Source: Myripristis murdjan
Taxonomy: Eukaryota; Chordata; Actinopteri; Holocentriformes; Holocentridae
Reading direction: 5' to 3'
NCBI RefSeq assembly: GCF_902150065.1
Contig: NC_043990.1
Location: 17,583,699-17,647,698, forward strand
Length of the DNA: 64,000 bases
Both the position numbers and the translations under genes were made by a program. Below, piece after piece: positions 42,748-55,705 of the stretch. Each line of letters opens with the position of its first letter. The stretch's first letter is position 1. The notes under the pieces are model-generated. The model saw nothing but the letters and a program-made list of their open reading frames with translations. It was not told the origin of the DNA and did not search any database.

Positions 42748-45700
42748 ATGACAGAGTTCTGGTTGATCTCCGCCCCGGGCGAGAAGACGTGCCAGCAGAC
42801 CTGGGATAAGATGATGGTGGCCACCACACGCACTAACAACCTCTCCACCAACAGCAAGTTCAACATCCCTGACCTCAAGGTTAAGCGTTGGCACTATGTG
42901 TTTGTATTGTTGTTGTCTGACAAATCCTCACATTCGCTTTTCTAGCTCCCCAGAGGATTATACTGTTGCAATCCCTCCTGAAAGTGGCACAAATACACCA
43001 GTCATTTCCAGCTCAAACTGCCATGGGGGAAATGCTTTGGCAGCACAATCAAGTAGTTCAGTAGTCCTGGGCAGTTTTTAAAAAAACATATTTTCTGCTG
43101 TCTCCAACAGGTTGGAACGCTAGATGTCTTAGTGGGTCTGTCAGATGAGTTGGCTAAACTAGACACTTTTGTGGAGAGGTAAACTTTGTCGCTATTACCA
43201 AATTAATAAATATTTTTGTACTTCTTACTTGAAATATTTTGCTTAAAGGTGGACTATGCACTTTCAAAGGAGAGGGCACCCATCCTTGTTATGTCGTGGT
43301 AAAGAATTGTGATTGCCACTCAGTTCTCAAAAGATTAGGACTTAGAAATACCACAGGAGTTTAAGAAAACACTTTTACCCAATCATAACCCAAAACATAA
43401 GAACATTTTGGTCCATTTTTCATGGTTTTGTGAACGTTTGCCATCAGAACATTACATAGAAGATAAACATTTAAAAGTGTTCCATTCATTCTATGGGTTA
43501 TTAGTCTTGACATGAAGGTGAGGGGATTTATCTTTCCTCGGCCTCATCCTTGACATTAGTAAACAAAGCGGTGTGCCCTCCCATTTGAAACTGCATGATG
43601 AAGAACCTCTGTTTCTGCTAGTTCTAAAGTACAATCTGGTCAAAGTCTCTGTGGTCTCACGATGGTAAAAAAAAAAAAAAAGACACCCAAGTTCAGTTGT
43701 GGGAGGAATGTCCGTTATATTTAATTGCTACTGTGCTGATGGGTGTGTTTCCTTGTCCCCTCTGTCGGTGTGCTGCCCTGCCTCTCATCCTGTGTTGGGC
43801 TGGTCAGTGTCGTGAAGAAGGTGGCCCAATACATGGCCGATGTTCTGGAGGACAGCCGAGACAAAGTCCAGGAGAACTTACTGGCCAATGGAGGTAATCA
43901 CCAGTAACATCAAGACATTGATGAGCAGGCACTCAGTAGCTTGATTAGCTCAAAGGAGCGTCAACTGGGTGTATCAGTGTTAGGCTTGGTGTATCGATGG
44001 AGGTCAAATGCCAAGAGTAGAATTGATCTCTTAGATTACATGTCACCTCAAAGCCACTGTTGTTGTAATTGGTTGTAGAAACATTATGGGATATGTTCGA
44101 GATGATAAATGTGCATGACTTTTACCTGGTTTCTGCCCTTCCTAGTTGACCTGGTCACCTATGTCACCCGATTCCAGTGGGACATGGCTAAGTATCCCAT
44201 CAAGCAGTCGCTGAAAAACATCTCGGAGATTGTTTCCAAGGTACTGTTGGTTGTCATGTAGATGATATATGGACATGGTTCTGGTTGTGCAAATTATACA
44301 ACATTACCCATCTCTGCGTCTGCACTGGGAATGTCCCATAGTCACCAAGCTGTAGAGCTCACCGTCTCCCTTTTGGTTTGCAGCAAGTGACTCAGATAGA
44401 CAACGACTTGAAGGCCAGAGCTTCTGCCTACAACAACCTGAAGGGCAACCTGCAGAACCTGGAGAGGAAGAATGCGTGAGTAACCACAGTTTCAACCATT
44501 ACACATTAATTATCTCTTCTTAAACATGGATTACTCCAAATCCCTCATAGTATTTTAGAGTTACTAACCTGTTGCAGCTTCTCTGACCTACACAGTTGAT
44601 AAACTTTGATGAAAGTCTGAAGTATCATCTAAAGACAAACCCTTAAGCCCCTTTCAGTCTGATATGAAATGATTAGTTTGTCCTTTGTCTTTGATCATCT
44701 TCTTATCTTTTGAAAATCCTTACATTGTATAATATAATATTGTCAGCCTGAACCAAAGCATGAAAACATGTACTTTGTTTTATCATTTTATTACTGATGC
44801 TCCAAATTAAAATGCATAGTGCAGAAGTGCTATACCCGTTTTTGTCAAATTATTTGATCACCTTTTTAATGACACAATATAACTAGAAAATCAATCATGT
44901 ATGTATGTAGAGAGACATACTGAGAATACATACACATTAAAATTATGAAGCATGCATTCATATGTGCTCTAAATGTTCTTGCTTGAGGGTTTAATTCACA
45001 CATTAATTAACCATTTAATAATTCAGTTTGGCTCGAGCAAGTTCCAGATGACCTGCACTGTCTATTTTGTCCTGCAGGGGGAGCTTGATGACAAGGAGTC
45101 TGGCTGATATTGTGAAGAAAGAGGATTTTGTGCTGGACTCAGAATACCTGATTACCCTGCTGGTGGTTGTCCCAAAGTAAGTACGCCACCATCTGAGCAC
45201 CTGAATACATGGTACAGTGGAACTGCTGAGGCTGTATATTTAAATAATTAAATTTTTTTGCATTTAAAGAGATTTAATTCATCCTAGATTTTCCCCTACC
45301 ACTGAATGACCGGGTCTCTTTGTCTTTAAGATGTCAGAACTGTAAAACAACTTCACGAGTGTGTCTTTTAGTGGAGAGTTTTAGTGTCCTGTGATTGGCT
45401 AATGCTATTTCAGAGGCTTTTTTCATCCTCTTAGGAATAAAATACTGAGAAACACCAAATATCTGCAAATGTAAAGATAATTTTTCAAATTTAATTTTCA
45501 GCACAAAATATGAACTGTTGGCAATTTGACTGATATCAGTTATGAAATGTTTACAATATACTGTAAGTAATTTCTGTTACTCTCACCAGACCAAACTATG
45601 GTGACTGGCAGAAGACGTATGAAACCCTGGCAGAGATGGTCGTGCCACGCTCCACTAAGTAAGTAACTACTTAATTAAGTGTGCAAATATTTTTTATTTT

Positions 45701-46065
45701 TTCAGCCACATTTAGGAAAGATCAGCCCACTCGGGAGGAATATTTTTATTCATTAGCAGTGTTCACTAAAATGGTGTGTGGCATGGCGAGACAGGTCATA
45801 AACATTTTGATCATTTTCCTGTTCAGCGCACTGTTGTTCCATCTTGCACTTCCCTGGCTTTGTTTCAAAACGGACACAAAATTCAACAGAGACGGACGCA
45901 TCATCAACACACACTCCTCATTAAAAAATAATTAGAAACAGATGTTAGTGGACCGATGTGGTGGATCAGTTTGCCTGCAGCCTCACAGTGCCTTGGCTTC
46001 TCTCACTGTCAGCTGTCAGCGTCCTGATTGATTCTTAATAGCATAAGAAACGTGATATAGTTGAC

Positions 46066-46103
<38 letters not shown>

Positions 46104-49100
46104 GATGATTAGAATAGAGGACATCATATGGTTGACCTGTAGAATGCAGCTGACCTTTCGCCAGTTTGGAGGGAGGATATTCAGACATCATGTTCGGGCT
46201 TTTGGACAGACACGGCACAGTGTGGTGTGGTAACCTAGCAACCTGCATCGCCAGAGCAGATATGGAGCATTGTCTGCTGATGAGACCTGGAAACAAGGCA
46301 CATCCTGTATTTCACAACAGACTGACGGAGCAGCTCGGGCACAGCAGACTTTACTTTGGCCGAGGTGTCTCCCTGTCGCCTCAGTCATTTGTTTGTTTTA
46401 TTCTAAGCTCCACTTTGATATGATATGAGGATATTAGCTGGCAGACGCCTTCCTCCTGGGCGGTTGGAGGATTTTGATCATGCAGATTTGATCCTAACTT
46501 GTAGCTGTGATATTTACCGGGGTGTTAATTTATTGTAGTAGTTGATGAGGCTGGCTTATGTTTTCAAAAGCTGCAATCCAACAAATACAGCTCAGATAAC
46601 CTTTTGAAAACAACTCTTTGTGGTTTGATGTTTTGGTTTTTTTGTATGTGTACCTTAAGGTAGCAGTACACTATCAACACAGTCCAACTCGCCTGAGGTA
46701 GACAAGCAGCCGAACACAGCGCCACATACAAATTTGTATGCCTGTATTGTTTATTTACTCTCGGCAGCAGCAGCAGCACATGAAGATTAAACAGGTAACT
46801 GTAGTGAAAGCAGAAATGGCATTAACCAAAAGACAAGAATGGCCAAAGTAGAAAATTTAAAAGTTGCTGAAGGAATATGAGGAATCGGAGTTTGATTGGT
46901 CATAAAGGTGCAGATCAAGGTTATTATCACTAACAAAGAATAATGAAATAATGAAAACTAGGTGTGAAGAAACATTTTTGTCAGCTGAAGTAAAAATATA
47001 AATGAGGCTTTCCGTAAAAACAATAACTAACTGAAACTGCATTGTGTGTTCAACAATTATAGAGAGAATGTCTAGTTTTCATCTGTCAGTGTATTTCATA
47101 CATAAGCCTAGTCTCTTGGGTGGCTGTGAAATTTATCTTCCAGTTTTTGAGCTGTGCCAGATTTATGCCAGCAGATGGCTAATATCCTTCTGTCGCACAA
47201 GCAAGCACCTCACATATCTGTGTTGCCAGTCCGTCCACACTTGGCATGGTGTGGAGAAAGACTAAAACTAACACTGAAACTAATGAAAACGAAACTAAAA
47301 CTAAGCATTTTCAAAAAAAATAAAAAATAAACTATACTAGTAAACCCGTATTAAAAACGAATTAAAGCTGAACTGAAACTGAAAACAAAAAGTCTAAAGG
47401 AAATGAAAATAAAAACTGATGAAAAATGCCAAACTCCAATAACAAGCTCATCAAGCCAGAGCTCATGATCGCTCATGTTGGAAGAGCTGACCGTGGGATG
47501 TTAGCACGCATATCTGAACAGAGGCACTGGCTGGAAAAGGAAGTGTGGATGCTTTTCTGCAACAAAACACAATCAGTCAAGGTGGAGAGCGACTGCAGTT
47601 GCTCACACAGTTCAGCTCATCTGTGCACATTACACAGCCTGAGGGCAACATACTGTACTTTTTTCCCTGTAAACCTCGCCCCCTGTCTGTCAGAATCTGC
47701 TGAAATGAGTTTCTGTAGCAAATAAACCGAGGCCTGAACTCTAACATCAGCTTGTCGTCTTCCTCAGCCTCCTGTTTGAAGACAACGACAGCGGCCTGTT
47801 CAGTGTCACTCTTTTCAGGAAGGCCATCGACGACTTCAGACACAAAGCCAGAGAAAACAAGTAAACGATTCCATTTCCATTGCATTTTTATCATTTCTAT
47901 CTCCTCCCTACCTGTAAGAATAGAAGCTACTCAAAGATTCAGTGTGTAAAGTCGGCTAGATTGTGTTTTTCTGGGTTTCCCTTTTGAGCTGGGTTTCAGT
48001 TTCAATCGATTCACAATTCTTAGGTGTTTGGAATAGAAGATTAATATTTATTTTCCATTTTTGTGTCCTGAATCGAATTTGTTTACTCTTTGGGCAGTCA
48101 GTCAGACACAGATAAGTAGGGGCCAACACATCACACAGTTTACATATCGCTTCATAACACTGGACTATTTCAACCTAAAAATAGCCTGTTACATGGCTCT
48201 GTTGACACTTGAGCGTCAGACACACATGCATACATGTCATTGTGTGAAATCACAGAGTGTTGTTGTCTGCCCTGACCCAGGTTTACAGTGCGTGATTTCC
48301 AGTACAATGAGGAGGAGATGAAGGCAGACAAAGAGGAGATGACGCGTTTGTCCACTGACAAGAAGAAACAGTTTGTATGACCACCGTTCCTCTGCACAAA
48401 CAACAACACAATGGGCAAAACGGGAAAGAAAAAACACATTTTCAGACTTTTTTCTTTTTCAACACAGTAAGACTACATCCTTTAACTGTCTTGGATAATG
48501 GAGGAAAATGTAAAACCACTGATTGTTTGAAAAAATCTATTAAAAATCTGGTAGTGCCATTAATTATTTCTAAAGTAGAACTGGATTTGTAGAGCAGTAT
48601 AGTTTCATTATATCCTGTTTTTTTCAAGTTGAAAGGTGAGTTATCCTTTATTGAAAACTTTGCTTATGTAAATGACATTACCTTCCATCCAGGGGCCTTT
48701 GGTACGGTGGCTGAAAGTGAATTTCAGCGAGGCCTTCATCGCATGGATCCACATAAAAGCCCTGCGTGTGTTTGTGGAGTCGGTTTTGAGGTGAGCGGTG
48801 TAAAGTTCCTGGTAGCTTCCACGAGTTAATCAACCAAAAGAACTTGCTATGTGCATTTATGAAGGGGACACGCCTAATATGCAGTAAGATGAGCGCGAGA
48901 AACAACTGAGAAAAAGAATATGAAAAATAGTGAAAGAGTTGAAAAAAGAGGCCATGTTCCATGCAGCCATTTGAGAGGTGCAGTATGACAGTATGTGCCA
49001 ACATTAACAAATATGAGAGAGCAAAAGCATGGCATTTTTGCCCAAATCACAGCCAGCACTGGTGCATCAGACTGTGTTGTGTGTCTTCAGATTGATCTAC

Positions 49101-50131
49101 TTCTGATTTTATTGCAGATTTTTTTTTTTTTTTTTTTTTTTTTTAAATGAGATTAGACAGATTGCTGTAGTACCACTGTAGGATTACTGGCTCTATACTG
49201 TAATCAATAGGGTATTGTGTATTTTTGTGCATAGTAGGCTATAATAATAATGATGATGATAATGATATAACAACTAGAAAGCCCTCAGTAGAACATACAC
49301 TTCTGCCAGCACTATACAGTTGTCAGGATATGCCAATTCCACATGAATATTCATCAAAAGGTAATCATGCCCACTGCCACTCCCCACTTTAGCCGATCAG
49401 AGTGAGACATTAATCTGTGTTTCCTTTGCCAATGATCAACCTTTCCACCAAGTTTCATCCAAATCTGTTCATAACTTTTAGAGATATTGTACTAACAACA
49501 CACAGACAGACAGGCAGAATGGGGTGAAAACATACCTCCCACCCAGCTCTGTTGGTGGAGGTGATAATAATAATGATGCTGATGATGATGATGGTGGGGT
49601 TGATGCATGTGCCACACCTTTAATACTGGTTTGACAGCACAGTTACCATCATCCATCCTAGTAGTTGCAGTCCCTCACTTGTGTTGTGAATGGACCATGA
49701 AAGATGCGCAGCCTTGACGGCCCTCCTGTATTTCACAGATACGGCCTGCCAGTCAACTTCCAGGCCATGCTGCTGCAGCCCAACAAGAAGAACATGAAGA
49801 AGCTCAGAGAGGTGCTGTACGACCTGTACAAACACCTGGACAGCAGCGCTGCTATCATTGACGTGAGTCTCCTCACATGCTCGCACTTCTCAGGCCCGCT
49901 TACTATTTCACATCTTGGATTTCGGCTCAAGGGTGCAAATTGACTACGCTGCGTCCCTGTCATAAATGATAGAACATTGTTTTATCTGTATAATTATTAT
50001 TTTTTATTCCTGTAATTCCTGTGTGCCCCCAGGCCTCTATGGACATCCCAGGACTGAATCTGAGCCAGCAGGAGTACTACCCCTATGTTTACTACAAGAT
50101 CGACTGCAACCTGCTGGACTTCAAAGTCTAG
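42748..50131 (+). CDS. atp6v1c1: atp6v1c1, V-type proton ATPase subunit C1
   Basis: Twelve exons: 42748-42879, 43111-43178, 43808-43893, 44146-44240, 44384-44475, 45078-45176, 45590-45658, 47768-47860, 48281-48374, 48693-48790, 49739-49862 and 50033-50131 (stop TAG), adding to exactly 382 residues, the human length. Subunit C is the cytosolic clamp that links the V1 motor's peripheral stalks to the membrane Vo sector and is released on reversible disassembly. The start [20 protein letters not shown] and the end [18 protein letters not shown] are hallmark sequences; [20 protein letters not shown] lies in the middle. All junctions are GT-AG with matching phase. Intron 7 (45659-47767) carries a repeat element and an A run at 46071-46099; intron 10 (48791-49738) carries a T tract at about 49120-49144 and a dispersed repeat. 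The other introns show nothing notable. Confidence 0.97.
46916..47446. mobile_element. Old MITE-like repeat (teleost AAGGTTATTAT / AAACTAAAACTA family)
   Basis: Left end CAAGGTTATTATCACTAAC and right end CCAATAACAAG are imperfect inverted repeats. In between are GAAACTGCATTGTGTGTTCA, TCATACATAAGCCTAGTCTC and a block rich in AAACTAAAACTAA words, the layout of a repeat I know from many fish genomes. Non-coding; sits in atp6v1c1 intron 7. Confidence 0.75.
49430..49565. mobile_element. Dispersed repeat fragment (CCAAGTTTCATCCAAATC type)
   Basis: CACCAAGTTTCATCCAAATC, then AACTTTTAGAGATATTG, then ACAGACAGACAGGCAGAA, GGTGAAAACATACCTCCCA and GGTGGAGGTGATAATAATAA: the order of words in a common fish repeat. 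Followed by GAT-type simple sequence. Family class unknown to me. Confidence 0.6.
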
Positions 50132-50233
50132 ATATGTTGCCTTCATCACCGATGGCATCATCATCATCTATTCCACACAGTCTCACTCTGCTTGCTGCGA
50201 TTGGGTTCTGCTGTGACAAGCTCTACCACAACT

Positions 50234-50264
<31 letters not shown>

Positions 50265-50940
50265 GGTACATTCCTGGGTCCACACTGAATAAGCTATTAG
50301 AAACAGGAGTGCTGATTGGCGTAGGGTCACGTGGTGGCATAAATTCATGAAAACTGGACACCAAATACAACAAATACTTGATAAATGTGGGCCCTGAACA
50401 TCTTCTTAGTGTTTCTCTCTTCTTACCATGGCTTAAACAAATGGCTTCTCATTTTATACTTTGACAGAGTGTTGAAAAAGTCCCTGGTAAACACTGGAGT
50501 GCATATTGTTTTGTTTTTTCAAACTGATATATTACTGTCTTCAAAGTAACAAGAAAGGTACATATCTGGGACAAATGGAAGAAATAATAATATATGTCAA
50601 ATATATTTATTTTAAGACTCTGAAACAAGTGGATAGCATTTGTTTTGTTTACTTTTTGAGGATACTGTGTTGTTAGCTCCGTGTGAGGTAGAAGTAGACG
50701 TGAGCAGTGTTATCATGTTTTCCCCACCCAAGCTGCTGTATCTTCATGTGAAACCTTCATGTGAAACAGTAAGAGAGGTCATTAATGAGGAAGGATGTTT
50801 GTTGATTGTATGTTCCATCCATTTCTGTATAGCCTATTACATGTTTAAAATATACACATATGTGCTAATACTGTATTGTCAGTATAATTGAAAATTGATC
50901 TATATATCTTAAATAAATAAATGTGTAAATGTAAAAGACA
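50132..50940 (+). other. atp6v1c1 3' UTR
   Basis: Contains a (CTTT)n run at about 50231-50264 and ends near overlapping AATAAA signals at 50912-50920. Confidence 0.6.
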
Positions 50941-50944
50941 CCTA

Positions 50945-51400
50945 ACCTCACTTTACGCACCTTTTACTCTGACAGACCATAACATGAAAGTCATTGTATA
51001 CATCATAGTTATTATTATTAATATTGTCATGATAATGATTATAATGACCAATCCGTTTTGTCTAGAGAACATGATCCCAATACACTGTACAATTAAAAAG
51101 AATAGGCCTATATAGGACAAAACATACATCAAAAACATAGAAAAATAATTTAAAAAATTGAATAAATAAACGAAAAAACAACCACATTATAATCCTCAAT
51201 ACACTATATAATTACAATAAAACACCCCGCAAGCAAATAATATGACTAAAATAAAACAATCACATTAAAAACAGCATGATGATGATGATGAGGATGATGA
51301 TGATCAATATTATTACCATTAGTTACAGTATCCGTATGCTTTATATCCCTGGCTGGAGCTGATCACTCTTATTAGCACATACATGGCTGGTTTGTGGCAG
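50945..51400. other. Intergenic atp6v1c1-baalc
   Basis: AT-rich sequence with a GAT-type simple repeat at about 51278-51303; nothing else recognised. Confidence 0.5.
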
Positions 51401-51634
51401 GACGCAGGTTAAATTCCCCCGCTGCGGGTGACGCACACAGCCCCGCCGTGTGGCTCATGCTCGGCAGCGGCTGTCTGCGGAGCGGAGCGCATCATCGGCT
51501 CCGGTGCGTCGGGTGGAAGCGGAGGGGCACAGAGATCCGGGGGATGCAGCAGCTGTCAGTGACGCCGTGAGCCAGCCGAGCCCTCCTCACCCGGCCTCAG
51601 TCAGCTCCGACACCTGCCGTGGATGATATCTCCG
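51400..51634 (+). promoter_or_regulatory. CpG-rich baalc promoter and leader
   Basis: A sharp switch from AT-rich to CpG-rich sequence at about 51415 continues to the baalc start. Promoter position is inferred from this and the gene start only. Confidence 0.5.
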
Positions 51635-53582
51635 ATGGGTTGTGGTGGGAGCCGGGCGGACGCGATTATCGAGCCCAGGTATCATGAAAGCTGGACCAGA
51701 GAGACGGAATCGACGTGGCTCACGAATACCGACGTGGAGACTCCTCTCCCCGGAATAAACAGTAAGAGCTGCCGTCGTGCTTTTTTTTTTTTTTTTTTTT
51801 AATTGTCTGTTTTTACTGCGAAATCAATGTAACCAGATTACCAGATCACCAGATGCTGCACAAATACAACCTCTTTTATACCAAGTCTATAGGCTACTGT
51901 CCCTCCAAAAAATATAAAATAAAAATAAAAATAAAAAAAACAGCGGGGCTCACGAGGTAAATGATTCATTGACAATATGACAACCCAGCTGTCAAGTCTG
52001 ATGTAAGCCAAACTCACACCTCACTGGTTTTTGTCCCTTTGACTCAAGCTTTGGACCGTCTCTGCTGACTTGACTTGCTGTCTGGAGTGGAGCCAGGTGA
52101 AGCATGTGGCTGTGTTTAGTAATAAGTCTGCATGACTCTGCTCAGGTAAAGCTCTGGAGGCCAGTCTGAAGGAGAAGAGGATGGTGAACACGGGGACCCA
52201 GTGTGGGAAACAGGCCCTCACCACCACCAGCTCCAACCACCAGAGAAAACCAAGACGCTCCTGCAATGATGTAGGTGTCAGTGGTAGCACAGGCACCGGC
52301 CTGAGGGATGCCTTCAGTAGATCTCTCACTGCCCTAGGAGATAAACAAGGCCTTCTGTCTCACACTCAGGATGATAGACAGGAGAATGACAGGTTACCCT
52401 CACCTTGAGTCCACATTAATAGGCTTTTAGATTTTACAAAAGAAAACATTTTCCTTTTATTTATTTGTTTAGTTACATTTTAAAAATTTGGCTATGCTTC
52501 TGTGAGGCAATATTTTTTTCATGGGATGGCAAAGGTAATGTTAGCCATTACCAACTTATGCCTAACCCTAACTAACTCTTAACCTTGACCAATAAGCCAA
52601 AAATGTAAAAAATGACTTTACCATCCTTGGAAACCATTGCAATATGCAGAAAACTTTACAGTTATCTATTAGAGCCTTAAAACACGTCTCTCACAGTGTC
52701 ATAGACTTATGCAGAAAACACAAAAAACATAAAGGCTAAAGTACACATGCAGCCCACTTGCTTAGTGATGTATGTAGAGTTGCTCTCTTCTTCAAGCAGC
52801 AGTGATGCTCCTGCCATTCTCCCGTAACAATAACAGCAAGCAATAATCACTGAGAATTATGAATTGTAGGCTTAAAAAGTCCAGTTGCTTAATGAACAGC
52901 AGGTACTGGAACACGACTTTCCATAAGATGTTCTTGCAATCATCTGAGGAATTGCACTCGGATTGCCTTCTCTGAGCTTGAGAGCTAATTGCTCCAAACC
53001 CACGTGGAGTGAAAGCAAGCCCACATGCTGTTATCTGCTCCCAGAACATACATTCATTAATGCTATACTGATGAATGCTGAAATGCCAGCTGTAATACAG
53101 GTGTTAATGAATTTATTAACAGTGTGCATCTTGTTTATTCTTCCATGATTCAGTCTGGCATCTGCTGAGGACTGGGATGTGTATGCTTTTTGTTCTTTCC
53201 AAAAACTCATGAAACAAATTGAAATGTTTGAAAAAGGTCAATGGCTGCAGAGTTACGACCACAAAATCAATTCCACATCCACAAGAAACCACATTTTCAC
53301 TGACACAGAAGGGGAGATTTTTGAGCTTTATTTCTTTAACCTTACACTTAGGAACAATACTTCAGTGACCTAGGGCTCATCTCGGCCCACACACTCTCTG
53401 TCCACTGTGGTGACATTTAAATGACATGACATTCAAAATCTTACATCTTTTCACAGCAAACCTCTCGGGACTCCAAAAGGAGATCATCAAAGGAGGCCAG
53501 TGCTTTGTCTAAGGATGCTCAGCCCGTCAACATCAGCAGCAGTGGAGATAATGAATCTGGACAGGCATGTGATGAAAGATGA
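51635..53582 (+). CDS. baalc: baalc, brain and acute leukemia cytoplasmic protein homologue
   Basis: Exon 1 (51635-51761) encodes MGCGGSRADAIIEPRYHESW and TRETESTWLT, nearly identical to the human BAALC N terminus; Gly2 and Cys3 are the known myristoylation and palmitoylation sites that anchor the protein to membranes and lipid rafts. Exon 2 begins at 52146 (GSKALEAS region) and, at a phase-0 GTAGGT donor, probably ends at 52270. Exon 3 (53457-53582) encodes SRDSKRRSSKEAS and ends GQACDER. This gives 125 residues (human isoform 145). If the exon 2 donor is skipped, the frame continues to a stop at about 52406 and gives an alternative C terminus. An in-frame ATG four codons upstream (51623) is also present. 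Introns: 51762-52145 has a T tract and AAAAT runs; 52271-53456 shows nothing. Exon 1 is very secure, exons 2 and 3 less so. Confidence 0.85.
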
Positions 53583-55010
53583 AGGCCATTTCCTTGTTAA
53601 CTTCTGTAAAGAGGGACATGGCTAGTGCAGTGAGCAGCTCAGCAGAGGATGGGATGATGGTTTACATAGTGATGTGGAAGATGTGTGCTTGCGAATCTCT
53701 AAGATCTTAGCTATTTTTCTTGGTGATTTCTAGTATAAGCAACTGCTTTCGTCTCCATCCAAAGATCTTGGGATGCTGCATCTTTGTTTTGCCATTGCAA
53801 ATGCATGCAGTAAAGAGTGGTTCACAAACACTGTTCACACACTCGCCATCATGCTTTTCTCCTATGCTTAGGCTATGGTGCCATGTTCAGCGACACCACT
53901 GGATTACAGGAACAGACTGTCCCTTATACACATGATAATCTCAGTCTGCACTTCAAATGTTCTCTGTGTGGGGCCTTCCTCAACAATTTGCTTCATTTCT
54001 GTGTGCAAGAGTTCTGAATGACAGAAACAGTGAGTGAAAAAAACAGTGGTAACACTGTTTAACCTCAGTAAATGCTGTAATTATATTACATTTAGTTGAA
54101 CCTGAAGTGCTGTTCAGAAATCAAGAGTTAGAAGTTTAAGACACAAAGGCTGAGGGCTATTTTTACTTGGGCCTTTGCAAAATAACAAAACACACACCCG
54201 CATGTGCCTATGACTTGTCTTGTTTTAAACTGCTCCTGTGTTTTGTTCTCAGGATCTTTTTCTTTTATGTTATCATATTACATTGTATTATTTGCCCTAT
54301 TGTGTTGTAATATTGTGTAATGTGTGGCTTATATTAATTTGCATGTATCCTATAAATCAGTCTGGAAACTGCTGAAAAAGTTTTGTCATTGATCAACGAT
54401 GATCGTCCAAACATCACAAAAGGCAACACGCTGTTTCAAATATATTGCCAATGCCAATATTTTGCCCATCCGGTTTACATGAACACAGAAATACTGTGTA
54501 AAGAAGTAAAACATTTTTCTGTCAGTTATATTCAGGATGGGTGGTCATGGTATTAGAATGGTTTTAATAAAGAAACTTGCTCAGTAGGTGGCGCTCCTAA
54601 CCAGGTCTTTGGTGAAGGGCTCAAGTAGCTCCAGAGAAGATGACTGTTGCTGATTGCAAATTTGACCAGTAAACATTTAAGACCAAGACAGTCAGCTAAT
54701 AGAGGTAGCTCTGCTTTGCTGGAGACTAATCAATAGTCAATCAATCAGCCACATCTTCTAAGTAAAGCAGGGGTGTTAACAGTTTGTCAAGAGGAAGGGT
54801 GATTGTTTTTTTTTATGATTTAGTGAGATGATACCTGTGAAATACGTAAAGATCAACTTTGCTGATTGAAAACACACGTTCTTTGTATTTGATTGTTGTC
54901 AGTTCTTTAAGTTGTTGAAAAAGCCAGAGAAAATGTGATGAATGCAATCATATTTCTTACAGCTATAGAAATGCTATAGCAGAAGTCAATAAATTCATAG
55001 ACCAGTATCT
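53583..55010 (+). other. baalc 3' UTR (probable)
   Basis: No other gene is visible. AATAAA occurs at 54566-54571 and 54988-54993, either of which may end the transcript. Confidence 0.45.
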
Positions 55011-55303
55011 TGTTTGTCTTTTTTCAATCCTTGATTACTCTCTCTACACCACAGGACGGGGAGGAGGGGGTATTGCTTGAAGAAGCTCAGAAATAGACAT
55101 TTTCCTTTTAAAAAGCCCAGGATGACAGTATAATCATCTAGTAGTCATATAGACAGTTTTCACCTTAAATTTTTTACAAAATGTATAGATTTACCACTTC
55201 AGTTACACTACTACTAATTATTACTCTCATAATAATGAGAAGTGATGTTTGTTTTTCCAGTGTAAAAAGCTGAATGTGACGTTTCAGCAGACTGATTCTG
55301 ATT

Positions 55304-55454
55304 CCCTGCGTTCCAAATCGCATACTTATACTTTTTACTTTTAGTATGTACTGCAGCTGCCCTTACAAAGTATGTAGTTTAGTATGTATTGGGACATACT
55401 AATTCTTTTTTTCCCTACTAAATAGTATGGTAGTATGGGTATTGGAACGCAGGG
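55304..55454. mobile_element. 151-bp MITE upstream of spire1
   Basis: Terminal inverted repeats CCCTGCGTTCCAAATCGCAT and, at the other end, ATGGGTATTGGAACGCAGGG match with two mismatches across about 23 bp, and both sides carry ATT (55301-55303, 55455-55457), a possible 3-bp target duplication. The interior is rich in AGTATGT words in both orientations. Non-coding. Superfamily uncertain; a 3-bp duplication would suit PIF/Harbinger. Confidence 0.8.
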
Positions 55455-55479
55455 ATTGTCTCCAGCTGATGGGGAGTGT

Positions 55480-55705
55480 CTTGCCTGTGCAGGAGAGCGG
55501 CGGGCGCTGGGACCTGGCGGAGCCGCACACCGAGCCTGCCTTCATGTTGAACCGCTGCCGCTGCTCGGCCACTGCTGAGAACAGCTGATGGACACATAAC
55601 GTGGCCAACGGCTGCACCTATGAAGCGGGCAGAGTTGGAAACATTTGTTGATTTCTTCCCTTCGCGATTTTTCTCCTCAACTTCGCGTGTCTCTATAATG
55701 TGAGA
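55480..55705 (+). promoter_or_regulatory. spire1 promoter and leader (inferred)
   Basis: CpG-rich from about 55490 through the first spire1 exon. It starts right after the MITE, so the element abuts or overlaps the core promoter. The transcription start is not resolved. Confidence 0.45.

Noticed and set aside
45681-45935. 84-codon + strand frame with a hydrophobic segment
   Set aside because: Begins inside atp6v1c1 intron 7 just after the exon 7 donor; no homology recognised.
52557-52600. CCTAACCCTAAC telomere-like words
   Set aside because: Only one or two degenerate units; common in fish introns and not an interstitial telomere array.
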